Shown here piece by piece: positions 9,501 to 15,828 of a stretch of 19,864 bases of DNA. This stretch comes from JSC-12 sp033764965 (GTDB lineage Bacteria; Cyanobacteriota; Cyanobacteriia; Leptolyngbyales; Leptolyngbyaceae), in contig JANRIN010000078.1 of the NCBI GenBank assembly GCA_033764965.1, forward strand, positions 1 to 19,864, written 5' to 3'. Both the position numbers and the translations under genes were made by a program. The notes beneath the pieces were generated by a model, which was given only the letters and a program-made list of their open reading frames with translations, had not been told where the DNA came from and searched no databases. The stretch's first letter is position 1. Every line of letters starts with the position of its first letter.

Positions 9501-12212
9501 GGCATCAACGATCTCTCTCCATTATGGTTAGGGCGTGCGATCGACTCGAATGATTGGGCACAGTCTTTAGTTGAGTTCGTCGATTTCGTCAAAACCTCTG
9601 ATCAACCAAATGCTGTAATCAATCTCAGCTTTGACCTGACTCAAACTAACCTTGATGGCAGTGTCACAACTCGCTATCAACTCACTGCCTTAGAACGAGC
9701 CGCTTTAACCTACGCCCAGCAGAATAACGTTCTGATTGTAACCACAACGGGCAACCAAGCCGACACGATGTCTGCGCTGGGTCAAGCAACCAGAGAATTT
9801 GACAACGTGATGACCGTGGGTGCAGCAGAAGACTGGCAGCAAGCAACCTATTCCAGCCAGCTAACAACACCAGAACAGGCAGCCTTTACCTACGCTGATC
9901 GCCATCATGAGACGGTTGATCCTGATGCAATTGATCCAGAAAAGCTGGACTACTCCAACTACGGTAAGGGAGTTGATATTGTGGCTCAAGGCAGTGCCAG
10001 CAATGGAGCCGAGGGAACTTCTGTTGCTGCTGCCAAAGTCACCGGAGCCGTTTCTCTCTTGTGGGCAGCAAATCCAGGCTTAAATTACACGCAAGTAGTT
10101 GACCTTCTCAAGCGCACTGCGACGGATTTGCAAACTCCTGGATGGGATGCAGAAACCGGAGCCGGACTGCTCAATATTTCAGCAGCAGTAAATTTGGCAC
10201 AAGCAACGTTAGCCCAAAATTATCGACCTGCAAACTTAGACGCGATCCAGGACACCCTGGCAATAAACGGAATTCCTCAAGCTGACTGGAAATCGTTTTA
10301 TGAGTTTAGCTACTACAACGATCTAGAGGCAAAAGTCACAGGCAATCGTTGGAATCAAGCTGGCGCGATCGCTTCTGAACGACCTACTGGATTTTGGGAT
10401 GATGTTGGTGATGCTATTAGTGATGGAGCCGATTATGTTAGTGATAATTGGGATTGGGAAAATGCAGGTAAAGGTGCAGCGATCGGGGCAATTTTTGGAG
10501 GTGGCGCAGGTGCAACTCTTGGGGCAATCATTGGCGGCTTAACTGGAGGATCTGGTAATTCTGGTTTGAGCGACTTCGCTCGTAATGTAGTTGTGAGCGC
10601 AGCGAAAGAGATTAAAAACGCCACAGATCGCGTTGCCAACGCTGTTGACGATGCAGCTGATGCAGCAGTCAGTGCTGCCACAACTGTAAATAATGCAGTT
10701 AACCAAACAGTAAGTGATGTTGTGGCAGGCGCAAACGCTATCAATGATGCTGTTGATGCCACTGTTAACAATGTAGTGGATACTGCTAACACAATTGGCA
10801 ACACTCTAGCGGCAACTACAGATGCAGTCACATCTCTTGCCAGCTATGTGAGCGATCGTGTTCAAGACACCCAAACTGCAATCCTGGAAACTGCTAGGCA
10901 GATCGACAGCATTCTGGGGCAGACAAGAAATGCGATTAACGAAACGGCTAACCTTGTCGGAGATCGCTTGGCTCAAACAGCCGACGCTATGACCAATGCT
11001 GCCGATTACGTTAACGATCGCTTCCAGGCAGGCGCAAACTATCTGAACGATAAATACAAGCAGTATGAAGACGAGTTGATGTGGATCAACCCGATCGGAG
11101 GCATTACCAAAACGCTAGCTGAAGGACTAATCAATACTGTCAAAGAAGGTGATCCGGCAGCGGCAATTGATGTTCTGAAGCGTGTTCCAGTACTAGGTAC
11201 GGCAGTTGGTGGGCTGGAGGGACTTTACTACGCTGCTAAAGGTGACTGGCAAGAAGTTCTTAAGTCTGCGATCGATTCTGCCCTAGCGTTTTATGGCGCA
11301 TCCAATGTAGTCACTCCTCGCCTGGTTTCTTTGTTCGTCGATGTTTCTTGGGAACTGAAAGATGAAAATTACAAAGGGGCAATTTCAGCCGCACTATCTA
11401 ACTTTGGAGTTCAGCGCCAAGTTGCAGATGTCTTTGTCAACTCTGCTTGGGCAATGAAAGATGGTGACTGGCAAGGTGTCCTGGATGCCGGACTATCTGG
11501 TGCAGGATTCAATAACGCTCGTCAGTTTGTAGACATGGCGTGGGGCGCGATCGACAACAAGCCTGCGGATGTCCTCAATGCTGCCTTTGGGGTCGCTGGG
11601 CTAGATAAGCTGGGTGTTGATCAAGCAAAGTCAAACGCCTTCGTGCAGTCTGCACTAGCGTTGAAGGACAACAAGGTGAACCAGGTTGCTGATCAACTGC
11701 TTTCAGTAGCAGGTTCACAGGCTGGACAACTTGCCAGTAGTACCTGGGTGAGAGCACTCAGAGATAGTGATCCAAACAATGATCGCGCTGCCCTCACACA
11801 AGGATTATCTGCTGTCGGTTTCCAAAACGTCACCGATTGGGTCAATATGGCGTGGGCAGTTAAAGACCAAAATTATCTCCAGGCTGCTTCTACCGCTTTT
11901 TCTCTGTCAGGTTTCGCTCAAGGACGAGATTGGGTCAGCATGGCGGATAATCTTCAGAAGGAAAATTACCTGGGTGCGCTCTCCACAGGCTTTAAAGTGG
12001 CGGGGTTTGCTAAAGGAGAAAACCTGGCGAAAGCAGCGATCTCGCTACGACAAGGCGATCCGCTCACTGCTTTCTTTGAGGGTTTATCTCTGGTGGATGG
12101 AGTCGGCGAATTAGTTGACGCTTTCAAAGCACTGAAGGATGGCAATGCCAAAGCCGGAGTTCCTCTCATGATCCAAGCGGCTCCCAAGTTAGCAGTCCTT
12201 ATTGGCACTTGA
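6573..12212 (+). CDS. Giant DUF4114 / subtilisin-like (S8) protease with helical repeat arrays
   Basis: A 1879-residue multidomain protein. In order: two DUF4114 domains (about 54-230 and 276-457), each with VDY/LDY-x-DGGA(F/Y)xG, F-G-x-MLVPN-T and the acidic GSDRDYND motif (214-221, 440-447), a likely metal-binding loop; fifteen gap-free 18-residue repeats (591-860); a subtilisin-like S8 domain with Asp917 (LIDTGF), His957 (NHGTQT), oxyanion Asn1061 (TTGNQ) and Ser1150 (GTSVAAAKVTG), so the triad is intact; a glycine zipper (1301-1329); nine more 18-residue repeats (1339-1500); and about eight 31-35-residue repeats with W-x-KD-x-Y motifs (about 1582-1870). There is no Sec signal peptide at MLSDSLSIQP, and no RTX GGxGxD nonapeptides. 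DUF4114 proteins are typically extracellular, so non-classical (type I-like) export is inferred. The next gene, a PPIase, supports this. Targets and any self-processing are unknown. Confidence 0.85.
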   Translation: MLSDSLSIQPNSSSATFFPANSGLDANMASVSLLDPNNINIFRSSSFSTTNLPDGIFTVGRSGQVELDYILDGGAFEGELAVFSLSGLNNTLSANDLIQEAARRALSNSELGYVAISDQTEAAKFYGAFPGDRQDWNTGIYQGIKTLNLRPGDQFGLMLVPNGTVQEVLSDPSKLGDRRPLLSFSLDSANPTQFADLSGDDSLFAFEDLDLKTGSDRDYNDLSFQIIGATGTAATLDGLKIKHHQDWQKTSLGKEIQDYIETRLLQETISLQDISSGVFTVDATGQVGIDYLFDGGAYNGQLAIFSLEGLDQKDWKVVDFIQEAARRALSDSELGHVVIADRDEGARFSGKLPWEADFNEGIYGGVKTFSMKAGSQFGVMLVPNATVQEVLNEPTSRGSVRPLFSIASANPRDGFHLGQIADLTGNGNTFTMEDLRFDKGSDRDYNDIVFQVRGAIGQADLLDQYIDHQKDWRTSNLGQTLIEYTRPYVLPDNPKVGETVPPNLLEILVDASGLVEPTSGNTASTAINPLIQPVIDNWLSNANSQLSSLLVEGSQVGNDLTIELTHLEGYLDGQIDSLQSSLIADGDYMNAWKNYLSGEIVTNTDYMNAWTVYLNNEISGVGDSLYSQVYDLWSSLSSNGNYLNAWVNYLGSQITRVDNASYEKVGDLYNSISNNANTMNAWQDWLADQISSDANYSNAWLDWMWNSFNNNNVDATAWGYYNAIADKAIANIDYAWDDYSNLNSYINETIRSAWNEYDAISNYVQSVVSNGWSNYAVIDEYVDAVTANAWSQYRALNDERSYILNNAYAEFDWLMSYRDAIVTNAWSEHNALQNYIDWTLDNAWDQFYDLYYQKYELLANAQKQESILLNAWDDQIADIQALQSVWTKIATNEHRWYETTLTDQMSKTGLPLIGLIDTGFRLQEADIHPARVILGQDWVDQDSNPLLHPQEWWQSNHGTQTLEIIGATRNNGVGMDGINDLSPLWLGRAIDSNDWAQSLVEFVDFVKTSDQPNAVINLSFDLTQTNLDGSVTTRYQLTALERAALTYAQQNNVLIVTTTGNQADTMSALGQATREFDNVMTVGAAEDWQQATYSSQLTTPEQAAFTYADRHHETVDPDAIDPEKLDYSNYGKGVDIVAQGSASNGAEGTSVAAAKVTGAVSLLWAANPGLNYTQVVDLLKRTATDLQTPGWDAETGAGLLNISAAVNLAQATLAQNYRPANLDAIQDTLAINGIPQADWKSFYEFSYYNDLEAKVTGNRWNQAGAIASERPTGFWDDVGDAISDGADYVSDNWDWENAGKGAAIGAIFGGGAGATLGAIIGGLTGGSGNSGLSDFARNVVVSAAKEIKNATDRVANAVDDAADAAVSAATTVNNAVNQTVSDVVAGANAINDAVDATVNNVVDTANTIGNTLAATTDAVTSLASYVSDRVQDTQTAILETARQIDSILGQTRNAINETANLVGDRLAQTADAMTNAADYVNDRFQAGANYLNDKYKQYEDELMWINPIGGITKTLAEGLINTVKEGDPAAAIDVLKRVPVLGTAVGGLEGLYYAAKGDWQEVLKSAIDSALAFYGASNVVTPRLVSLFVDVSWELKDENYKGAISAALSNFGVQRQVADVFVNSAWAMKDGDWQGVLDAGLSGAGFNNARQFVDMAWGAIDNKPADVLNAAFGVAGLDKLGVDQAKSNAFVQSALALKDNKVNQVADQLLSVAGSQAGQLASSTWVRALRDSDPNNDRAALTQGLSAVGFQNVTDWVNMAWAVKDQNYLQAASTAFSLSGFAQGRDWVSMADNLQKENYLGALSTGFKVAGFAKGENLAKAAISLRQGDPLTAFFEGLSLVDGVGELVDAFKALKDGNAKAGVPLMIQAAPKLAVLIGT
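8343..9152 (+). repeat. Array of fifteen 18-residue (54-base) repeats
   Basis: From Ala591 to Asn860 the giant protein splits exactly into fifteen 18-residue units with no insertion or deletion, for example AWNEYDAISNYVQSVVSN, GWSNYAVIDEYVDAVTAN, AWSQYRALNDERSYILNN and AWSEHNALQNYIDWTLDN. Thirteen start with AW, GW or AY. The consensus is roughly AWxxYxxLxxYIxxxxxN. An 18-residue period equals five turns of an alpha helix, so the conserved Trp/Tyr would line up on one face. DNA identity between units is low; the repeat is seen mainly at protein level. Confidence 0.85.
10587..11072 (+). repeat. Second array: nine 18-residue repeats, Ala/Val-rich
   Basis: Residues 1339-1500 divide into nine consecutive 18-residue units, such as AVNQTVSDVVAGANAIND, AVDATVNNVVDTANTIGN, RVQDTQTAILETARQIDS and RLAQTADAMTNAADYVND. 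The spacing equals that of the first array but the consensus differs: small residues and Val/Ile replace Trp/Tyr. A long amphipathic helix or coiled coil is expected. Confidence 0.8.
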
Positions 12213-12284
12213 TCATGCGAACAGTCGTTTTCGTCTTAATACGGCTGCTTTAACTTTATACATTTACAATGCAGAAGGTCAAAT

Positions 12285-13082
12285 ATGCAAAGCACGTCAT
12301 TTACGGCTACTCAAACAATGGAAAACCTGACATTTGTAACGATCAACGATCAACCACTTTCCCTAAAAGCATCTTTGAAGTACTTAAAGACATCTGGAAA
12401 ATTGAATACAGTCCTTTTAGAAATTGCTCAACAAAATCTATTAGAATCTGAAATTCAAGCTAGAGAAATTTCAGAGCCAACACCAGAGATGATCGAGCAG
12501 TTTCTTTTAGAATTTCGGCTTCAGCAGCAACTTAATAGCCCAGAAAATTTTCAACTTTGGCTACTCAAAAATGGAATTACTTACGCTGATTTTAAGCAAC
12601 AAATCAGCTTTCGTATTCAGCAAGAAGAGTTGAAAACTCACATAACTGCTCATGAAGTACAGAAATACTTTGACCAACGTAAAGCTAACTTGGAACGATT
12701 TGTATTCTCTCGAATTGTTGTGGACTCTGCGGAGTTTGCCCAAGCGATGAAAGAAAAGGCGGAACAGGGAGCTGATTTTAACCAACTGGCAAAAGAACAT
12801 TCGATCGTGGATGACGCGATCGTTGGTGGTGTTATGGCTCCTATCATGCGTGCTCAGATGCCAGACGTGATTCGAGAATCAACGCTATCTGCTCAAGTCG
12901 GACAAATTATTGGTCCCATTGAAATTGACCAACGGTATTGCTTATTAAAAGTCGAACAATGCCTTCCTGCTGTTTTAGAAGGTACTCTTAAACGTGAAAT
13001 CGAGGAGCAAATTTTTCAGCAATGGCTTACTGAAAAACTACAGCATATAACAATCAAGCTAACTGACTCTGCAATTGATTGA
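12285..13082 (+). CDS. SurA/parvulin-like peptidyl-prolyl isomerase
   Basis: A 265-residue protein with an all-helical SurA-like N-terminal half (about 13-125) followed by a parvulin (rotamase) domain (about 139-227). The latter carries the family pattern: RFVFSRIVVDSAEFA, a helix with GADFNQLAKEHS (162-173), then GGVMAPI and GQIIGPIEID near the C-terminal strand. The family isomerises X-Pro bonds or acts as a chaperone. There is no signal peptide or membrane segment, so it should be cytoplasmic. It lies 72 bases after the giant protease gene with no terminator between, so the two are probably cotranscribed. Related stand-alone cyanobacterial proteins often sit beside type I exporter genes. 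The ATG at 12285 has a good ribosome site, AGAAGG (12273-12278); an internal ATG at 12318 is the alternative. A dedicated chaperone for the giant protein is inferred. Confidence 0.8.
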   Translation: MQSTSFTATQTMENLTFVTINDQPLSLKASLKYLKTSGKLNTVLLEIAQQNLLESEIQAREISEPTPEMIEQFLLEFRLQQQLNSPENFQLWLLKNGITYADFKQQISFRIQQEELKTHITAHEVQKYFDQRKANLERFVFSRIVVDSAEFAQAMKEKAEQGADFNQLAKEHSIVDDAIVGGVMAPIMRAQMPDVIRESTLSAQVGQIIGPIEIDQRYCLLKVEQCLPAVLEGTLKREIEEQIFQQWLTEKLQHITIKLTDSAID

Positions 13083-13104
13083 CTAATACTTTAGTCTCTT
13101 ACCT

Positions 13105-13125
13105 GAATCGGTGATTCCAATTTTT
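13105..13125 (+). terminator. Possible weak terminator after the PPIase gene
   Basis: GAATC (13105-13109) and GATTC (13113-13117) form a 5-base-pair hairpin, followed by CAA and five T. A second hairpin, GACTAA/TTAGTC (13081-13096), overlaps the stop codon. The stem is short, so confidence is low. Confidence 0.35.
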
Positions 13126-13363
13126 CCTTGTGGGTGATCCTACTGTTTAAGCGATCGCCTTTAGCGTCATCCGATTCAGTATCAAATACAGTGACTAGAG
13201 CTTACAAAGCGTGCGATCGCCTCCGTATGGGTTAGGAACGATCGCTGAACCTGTTGCCTATCAGGGATTCTATTCGCATACATAGACGAACAATGCCGCA
13301 CTGAGCAACGTAATGACGCAGATCGGTGTGACCCAAGCATTGTGCGATCGCCCTGGACGCAGC

Positions 13364-13392
13364 AAAAAGCCCCCGTTGGGTGTGACAGGGGC
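13364..13392 (-). terminator. Intrinsic terminator of the DUF4278 gene
   Basis: Read on the minus strand: GCCCC, a 14-base loop, GGGGC, then TTTTT. It lies about 60 bases downstream of the DUF4278 stop codon, which fits a rho-independent terminator for that gene. Confidence 0.65.
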
Positions 13393-13452
13393 GAAAGAAG
13401 GGAGGTATCGATTCATGGCAGAACCAGGCAGTTGAGCCAATATCCCGGCTGA

Positions 13453-13626
13453 TTAGCGGCTGTAGCGAGTGCCGCGATAGGTCAGGGTGACGTTGGCGCG
13501 GGCTGCGGCTTGGGGCTGAGAAAAGGTGATGGGTGTGCCGCGATACTGTCCGGTGAGTTCTGATTCAGCCGCAGCGATCGCGGGGATGGTGACTTCGTAG
13601 CGTTGTCCGAGGAATTGGAGTGTCAT
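13453..13626 (-). CDS. DUF4278 small protein
   Basis: A 57-residue protein starting MTLQFLGQRYEV and ending LTYRGTRYSR. It has the DUF4278 features: a start of the type M-x-L-x-x-x-G-x-x-Y, the internal ELTGQYRGTPITF, and the YRG-x-x-Y signature repeated at the C-terminus. The family is small, cytosolic, largely cyanobacterial and of unknown function. I chose the ATG at 13626 because AGGAAA lies about 8 bases upstream (minus strand), and because family members start at this point. A longer frame beginning at 13674 adds 16 basic residues with no family match and is less likely. An intrinsic terminator follows. The gene faces away from the recombinase and is probably a single-gene unit. Confidence 0.8.
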   Translation of the reverse strand: MTLQFLGQRYEVTIPAIAAAESELTGQYRGTPITFSQPQAAARANVTLTYRGTRYSR

Positions 13627-13937
13627 GGGGGTTTTCCTTTCCGGTTTGGGGCGTTGTGTCCTTACAGCTTCCATACTCCCAAGATCGGCGGGTGTGGGTG
13701 GTGATGCTCATCCCACGGCTGGTGTGAATTTCGCCACGGTACGTCCTAGCCGCAAATCATTGGGCAAGCGTGATGTCTGTCACCAGCTCGCCCTGCCCAA
13801 TGATCTGTGCCCCCCATGCAGCCTTCCCAATCATTCTCAATAAAAAGAGGTCTTTTGCAATAAGCCTGATTTTTTCGACTCAAAAAACTGCTTAATCGCT
13901 GAAATCCCTGCAAACTCGATGATTTTGAGTTGGTAAA
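13627..13937. other. Intergenic region between DUF4278 and recombinase genes
   Basis: A 311-base divergent spacer. It holds a long interrupted inverted repeat (13756-13804), a 14-base palindrome, AAAAGAGGTCTTTT (13843-13856), and the left arm of a further inverted repeat over the recombinase start. No gene is supported here. Confidence 0.6.
13756..13804. repeat. 49-base interrupted inverted repeat
   Basis: Outer arms ATCATTGGGCA (13756-13766) and TGCCCAATGAT (13794-13804) match perfectly over 11 bases. Inside, AGC-GTGA (13767-13773) pairs with TCAC-CA-GCT (13780-13788), with a two-base bulge, so most of the element can fold into one long stem-loop. It is not followed by a T-run. It lies about 130 bases before a tyrosine recombinase gene. 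Confidence 0.7.
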
Positions 13938-13957
13938 ATGTTGGAATACCAACTCAA
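13925..13957. repeat. Inverted repeat over the recombinase start
   Basis: Arms TTGAGTTGGTA (13925-13935) and TACCAACTCAA (13947-13957) match perfectly over 11 bases around an 11-base centre that holds the ATG at 13938. It could be an autoregulatory operator or a recombinase binding site. If it is an operator, the second ATG at 13965 may be the true start. Confidence 0.75.
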
Positions 13958-14507
13958 GATTTATATGTCGAAAGTAAATCGCAATGGGCAGGCGGTGGTG
14001 TTGAGTGAGGATCAACTGGCTGAATTGTTCGCCACGTTGGATCACCCCCATCGGCTGGTGTTTCAGATTTGCTATTACACCGCTGCACGGGTGGGCGAAG
14101 TGGTGCAGCTCCAGGCGGAAGATATCGTCGCGGGTCGCATTGTTTATCGGGCACGTACCACGAAGACCAAGACCACTCGCGATGTGGCGATCGCGCCGCC
14201 CCTGGACTCAGCACTCAAAACGGTGGCATTGCCCAAGACGGGCTATCTGTTTCCCGGTCGGTTCAATGGGCATCTGACCACACAAGCGGCAGATAAGGCG
14301 CTGCGGCAAGCCTGTGATTATTTGGGTTTGCAGGGAGTGAGTACGCATAGTTTCCGGCGATCGCTGTTGACCAAAATGCACAACCAGGGGCATTCCCTGC
14401 GGACGCTGCAACAGATCACCAAACACGCCGATATCGGTAACTTGGCGAAGTATCTGGACGTGGGACAACCGGAAGCCGATGCAGCCTTGTGTTCACTGTG
14501 GGATTAG
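13938..14507 (+). CDS. Short tyrosine recombinase/integrase (catalytic domain only)
   Basis: A 189-residue site-specific recombinase of the phage integrase family. All active-site residues are visible: Arg51 in TAARVGEVVQL, a Lys in the beta-hairpin TTKTKTTRD (76 or 78), His137 and Arg140 in THSFRRS, His163 in TKHADIGNLAKY, and nucleophile Tyr172 in KYLDV. The usual N-terminal core-binding (SAM-like) domain is absent; family members usually run to about 300 residues, so this is a minimal catalytic protein. The gene converges on the RHH/parA pair and is preceded by two inverted repeats. Such short recombinases occur on cyanobacterial plasmids and islands. The start is uncertain: neither ATG 13938 nor ATG 13965 has a strong ribosome site. 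Likely roles are plasmid dimer resolution or element inversion/excision, by inference. Confidence 0.85.
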   Translation: MLEYQLKIYMSKVNRNGQAVVLSEDQLAELFATLDHPHRLVFQICYYTAARVGEVVQLQAEDIVAGRIVYRARTTKTKTTRDVAIAPPLDSALKTVALPKTGYLFPGRFNGHLTTQAADKALRQACDYLGLQGVSTHSFRRSLLTKMHNQGHSLRTLQQITKHADIGNLAKYLDVGQPEADAALCSLWD

Positions 14508-14588
14508 GTCGGAGCCAATGAAGACTGTTAGTGGGGGTGATGTTTGCTCCTGGGGCTGAGCTAGAAAAATTGCCATATCCGTCCGGGA

Positions 14589-15014
14589 TTACACCCCAGA
14601 TTGACCAAATCGCTGCATCATCGACTGTGCCCGCCGTTGGTTAGCGACCTGCTGACGTTGCTCATTTTTGCTGCTGGCGACTGCCAATACTGCCTGCATC
14701 GCCTCTGGATGCTGTTCGCAATACTCAAACATCGCTTCGATCAACACCTCTCGGCAGAGTCCATGGGTTCGGCAAATGTCTTGTAAGCGATTGCTGATTT
14801 CTATCTCCAGCCGCAAGGTACTCTGCTTGGTTTGCAGCGATCGCACCGGTTCTGGGACGGGAGCAGTCTCGAATTCCAAAGATGTAGATACCGCTGACTC
14901 TAGAGTTCTGGATGTCGAGGTATCTACACTGCTAGAGGGTGGGGTGAGCGATGCGTCCCGGTTGGGTACCGTGGGGCGATTCCGGTTTTTGAGTCGCTCT
15001 AATGCATCACTCAT
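14589..15014 (-). CDS. ParA partner, ribbon-helix-helix-like DNA-binding protein
   Basis: A 141-residue protein. Residues 1-60 are Ser/Thr/Pro-rich and probably disordered. Residues 65-101 read as a strand then two helices (STLRLEIEISNRLQDICR, THGLCREVLIEAMFEY), consistent with a ribbon-helix-helix fold. The C-terminus is a Gln/Arg-rich helix. Its start overlaps the end of parA by 8 bases (ATGAGTGA), as expected for a partition pair, with ParA the ATPase and this protein the centromere binder and probable autorepressor. A copy of the CTGGATGTCGAG site also found upstream of parA lies inside this gene at 14908-14919. The fold is inferred by eye, without a family match. Confidence 0.65.
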   Translation of the reverse strand: MSDALERLKNRNRPTVPNRDASLTPPSSSVDTSTSRTLESAVSTSLEFETAPVPEPVRSLQTKQSTLRLEIEISNRLQDICRTHGLCREVLIEAMFEYCEQHPEAMQAVLAVASSKNEQRQQVANQRRAQSMMQRFGQSGV

Positions 15015-15771
15015 GACTTAGTGCCTCGATGATCTTCTCAAAGGGATATTGCAGGTCGGTTTGACCAATATCAGAGAGGAGCTTGCCCTGGCGGATGGCG
15101 TTTTTATATTTCTCTGATTCGCGGATGGAGGGCAGGATTGGGATCTCGCCGACAAACTCTTTCATGGCAGCAATGTTTTCCCGTCCCTCTGTGGTTTGGG
15201 TGTTGCCCACCCAGCGATCGCGGAACGGCACTACGCCTAAGATCTTGCCCGTAAATGCCATGAGGTTTGCCTGCTCATTGAGAAAGTCTAGAGTATCGAT
15301 CAGACTGTTCATCCCTTTCACGTTAGCTTCGACGGGAATCAGAACATCATTCGATGCGCCGACGGCGGTGAGGCAGAGTTGCGATCGCGAGGGCTGGACA
15401 TCAATCAAAATATAGTCAAACAATTCCGCGATCGCCTTGAGCCGCAGTTTGAGGATAAATGCCCCAGTACCGCTACTGCTCAGGAAGTCAGACACTTTGA
15501 ACAATCCTCGGTCCGCTGGGATGAGAAAGAGGTTGTCGTAGCTGGTGGGATAGACCCCATCCTCCGGACTCACCTGCCCGGTGAGCACCTCAAACAGGCT
15601 GGGCTGGTTGGGGTGAACCTCATGGTTGAGATAAAAGGTGAGGTTGGCTTGTGGGTCGGAGTCGATCGCTAAGACCTTTTTGCCTTGCTGAGCCAGCAGC
15701 AGCGCCGTGAAGAAAATCGTGGTTGTTTTCCCTTGTCCGCCGGACAGGGAGATACAGGCGCAGGTTCGCAT
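15007..15771 (-). CDS. parA: ParA-family partition ATPase
   Basis: A 254-residue MinD/ParA ATPase. Motifs: P-loop LSGGQGKTTT (residues 9-18), Walker A' VLAIDSDPQANLT (33-45) and Walker B YILIDVQPSRS (120-130). The first lysine of the deviant Walker A box (KGGxGKTT) is replaced by Ser10; I recall similar SGGQGKTT forms in cyanobacterial plasmid ParAs. The protein should load and move plasmid or element DNA together with the overlapping RHH-like partner. Upstream are a plausible promoter, an inverted repeat over the probable start of transcription and several repeated sites, fitting autoregulation and a partition site. The ATG at 15771 begins MRTCACISLSGG, with the P-loop at the usual distance from the start. 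Its presence suggests plasmid or integrated-plasmid origin. Confidence 0.85.
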   Translation of the reverse strand: MRTCACISLSGGQGKTTTIFFTALLLAQQGKKVLAIDSDPQANLTFYLNHEVHPNQPSLFEVLTGQVSPEDGVYPTSYDNLFLIPADRGLFKVSDFLSSSGTGAFILKLRLKAIAELFDYILIDVQPSRSQLCLTAVGASNDVLIPVEANVKGMNSLIDTLDFLNEQANLMAFTGKILGVVPFRDRWVGNTQTTEGRENIAAMKEFVGEIPILPSIRESEKYKNAIRQGKLLSDIGQTDLQYPFEKIIEALSHE

Positions 15772-15782
15772 GGGTAACGCTA

Positions 15783-15799
15783 CAACTCAATACGAGTTG
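15783..15799. promoter_or_regulatory. Operator-like inverted repeat upstream of parA
   Basis: CAACTC (15783-15788) and GAGTTG (15794-15799) are perfect inverted 6-base arms around AATAC, just downstream of the predicted -10 and 12 bases before the parA ATG. A repressor bound here would block transcription. The octamer CAACTCAA also occurs in the right arm of the inverted repeat at the recombinase gene. Confidence 0.5.
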
Positions 15800-15828
15800 A
15801 GCATATTACCTAGACTGCTGGATGTCGA
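15800..15828 (-). promoter_or_regulatory. Probable parA promoter
   Basis: On the minus strand, a TCGACA -35 (plus 15823-15828) and a TATGCT -10 (plus 15800-15805) are separated by 17 bases. The -35 lies in the repeated CTGGATGTCGAG site, and an inverted repeat covers the expected start of transcription. Confidence 0.5.

Larger units (their letters stand above)
13083..13452. other. Intergenic region rich in GCGATCGC (HIP1) sites
   Basis: A 370-base spacer between converging genes. It contains several GCGATCGC octamers or GCGATC cores (around 13150, 13215, 13240 and 13344) and the two terminator candidates listed separately. No coding region, RNA gene or mobile element is seen. Confidence 0.6.

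Noticed and set aside
10433..10831. Minus-strand 132-residue open frame opposite the Ala/Val-rich array
   Set aside because: It is a low-complexity shadow of the plus-strand repeat-coding region.
6573..12212. RTX toxin with glycine-rich calcium nonapeptides
   Set aside because: No GGxGxDxxx repeats are visible; the acidic GSDRDYND motifs belong to DUF4114.
13627..13674. Longer start for the DUF4278 protein
   Set aside because: The extra 16 residues are basic and unrelated to the family, and the ribosome site fits the internal ATG at 13626.
13756..13804. Integron attC site
   Set aside because: The outer arms lack the RYYYAAC/GTTRRRY core-site pattern, and the recombinase lacks visible IntI-specific features.
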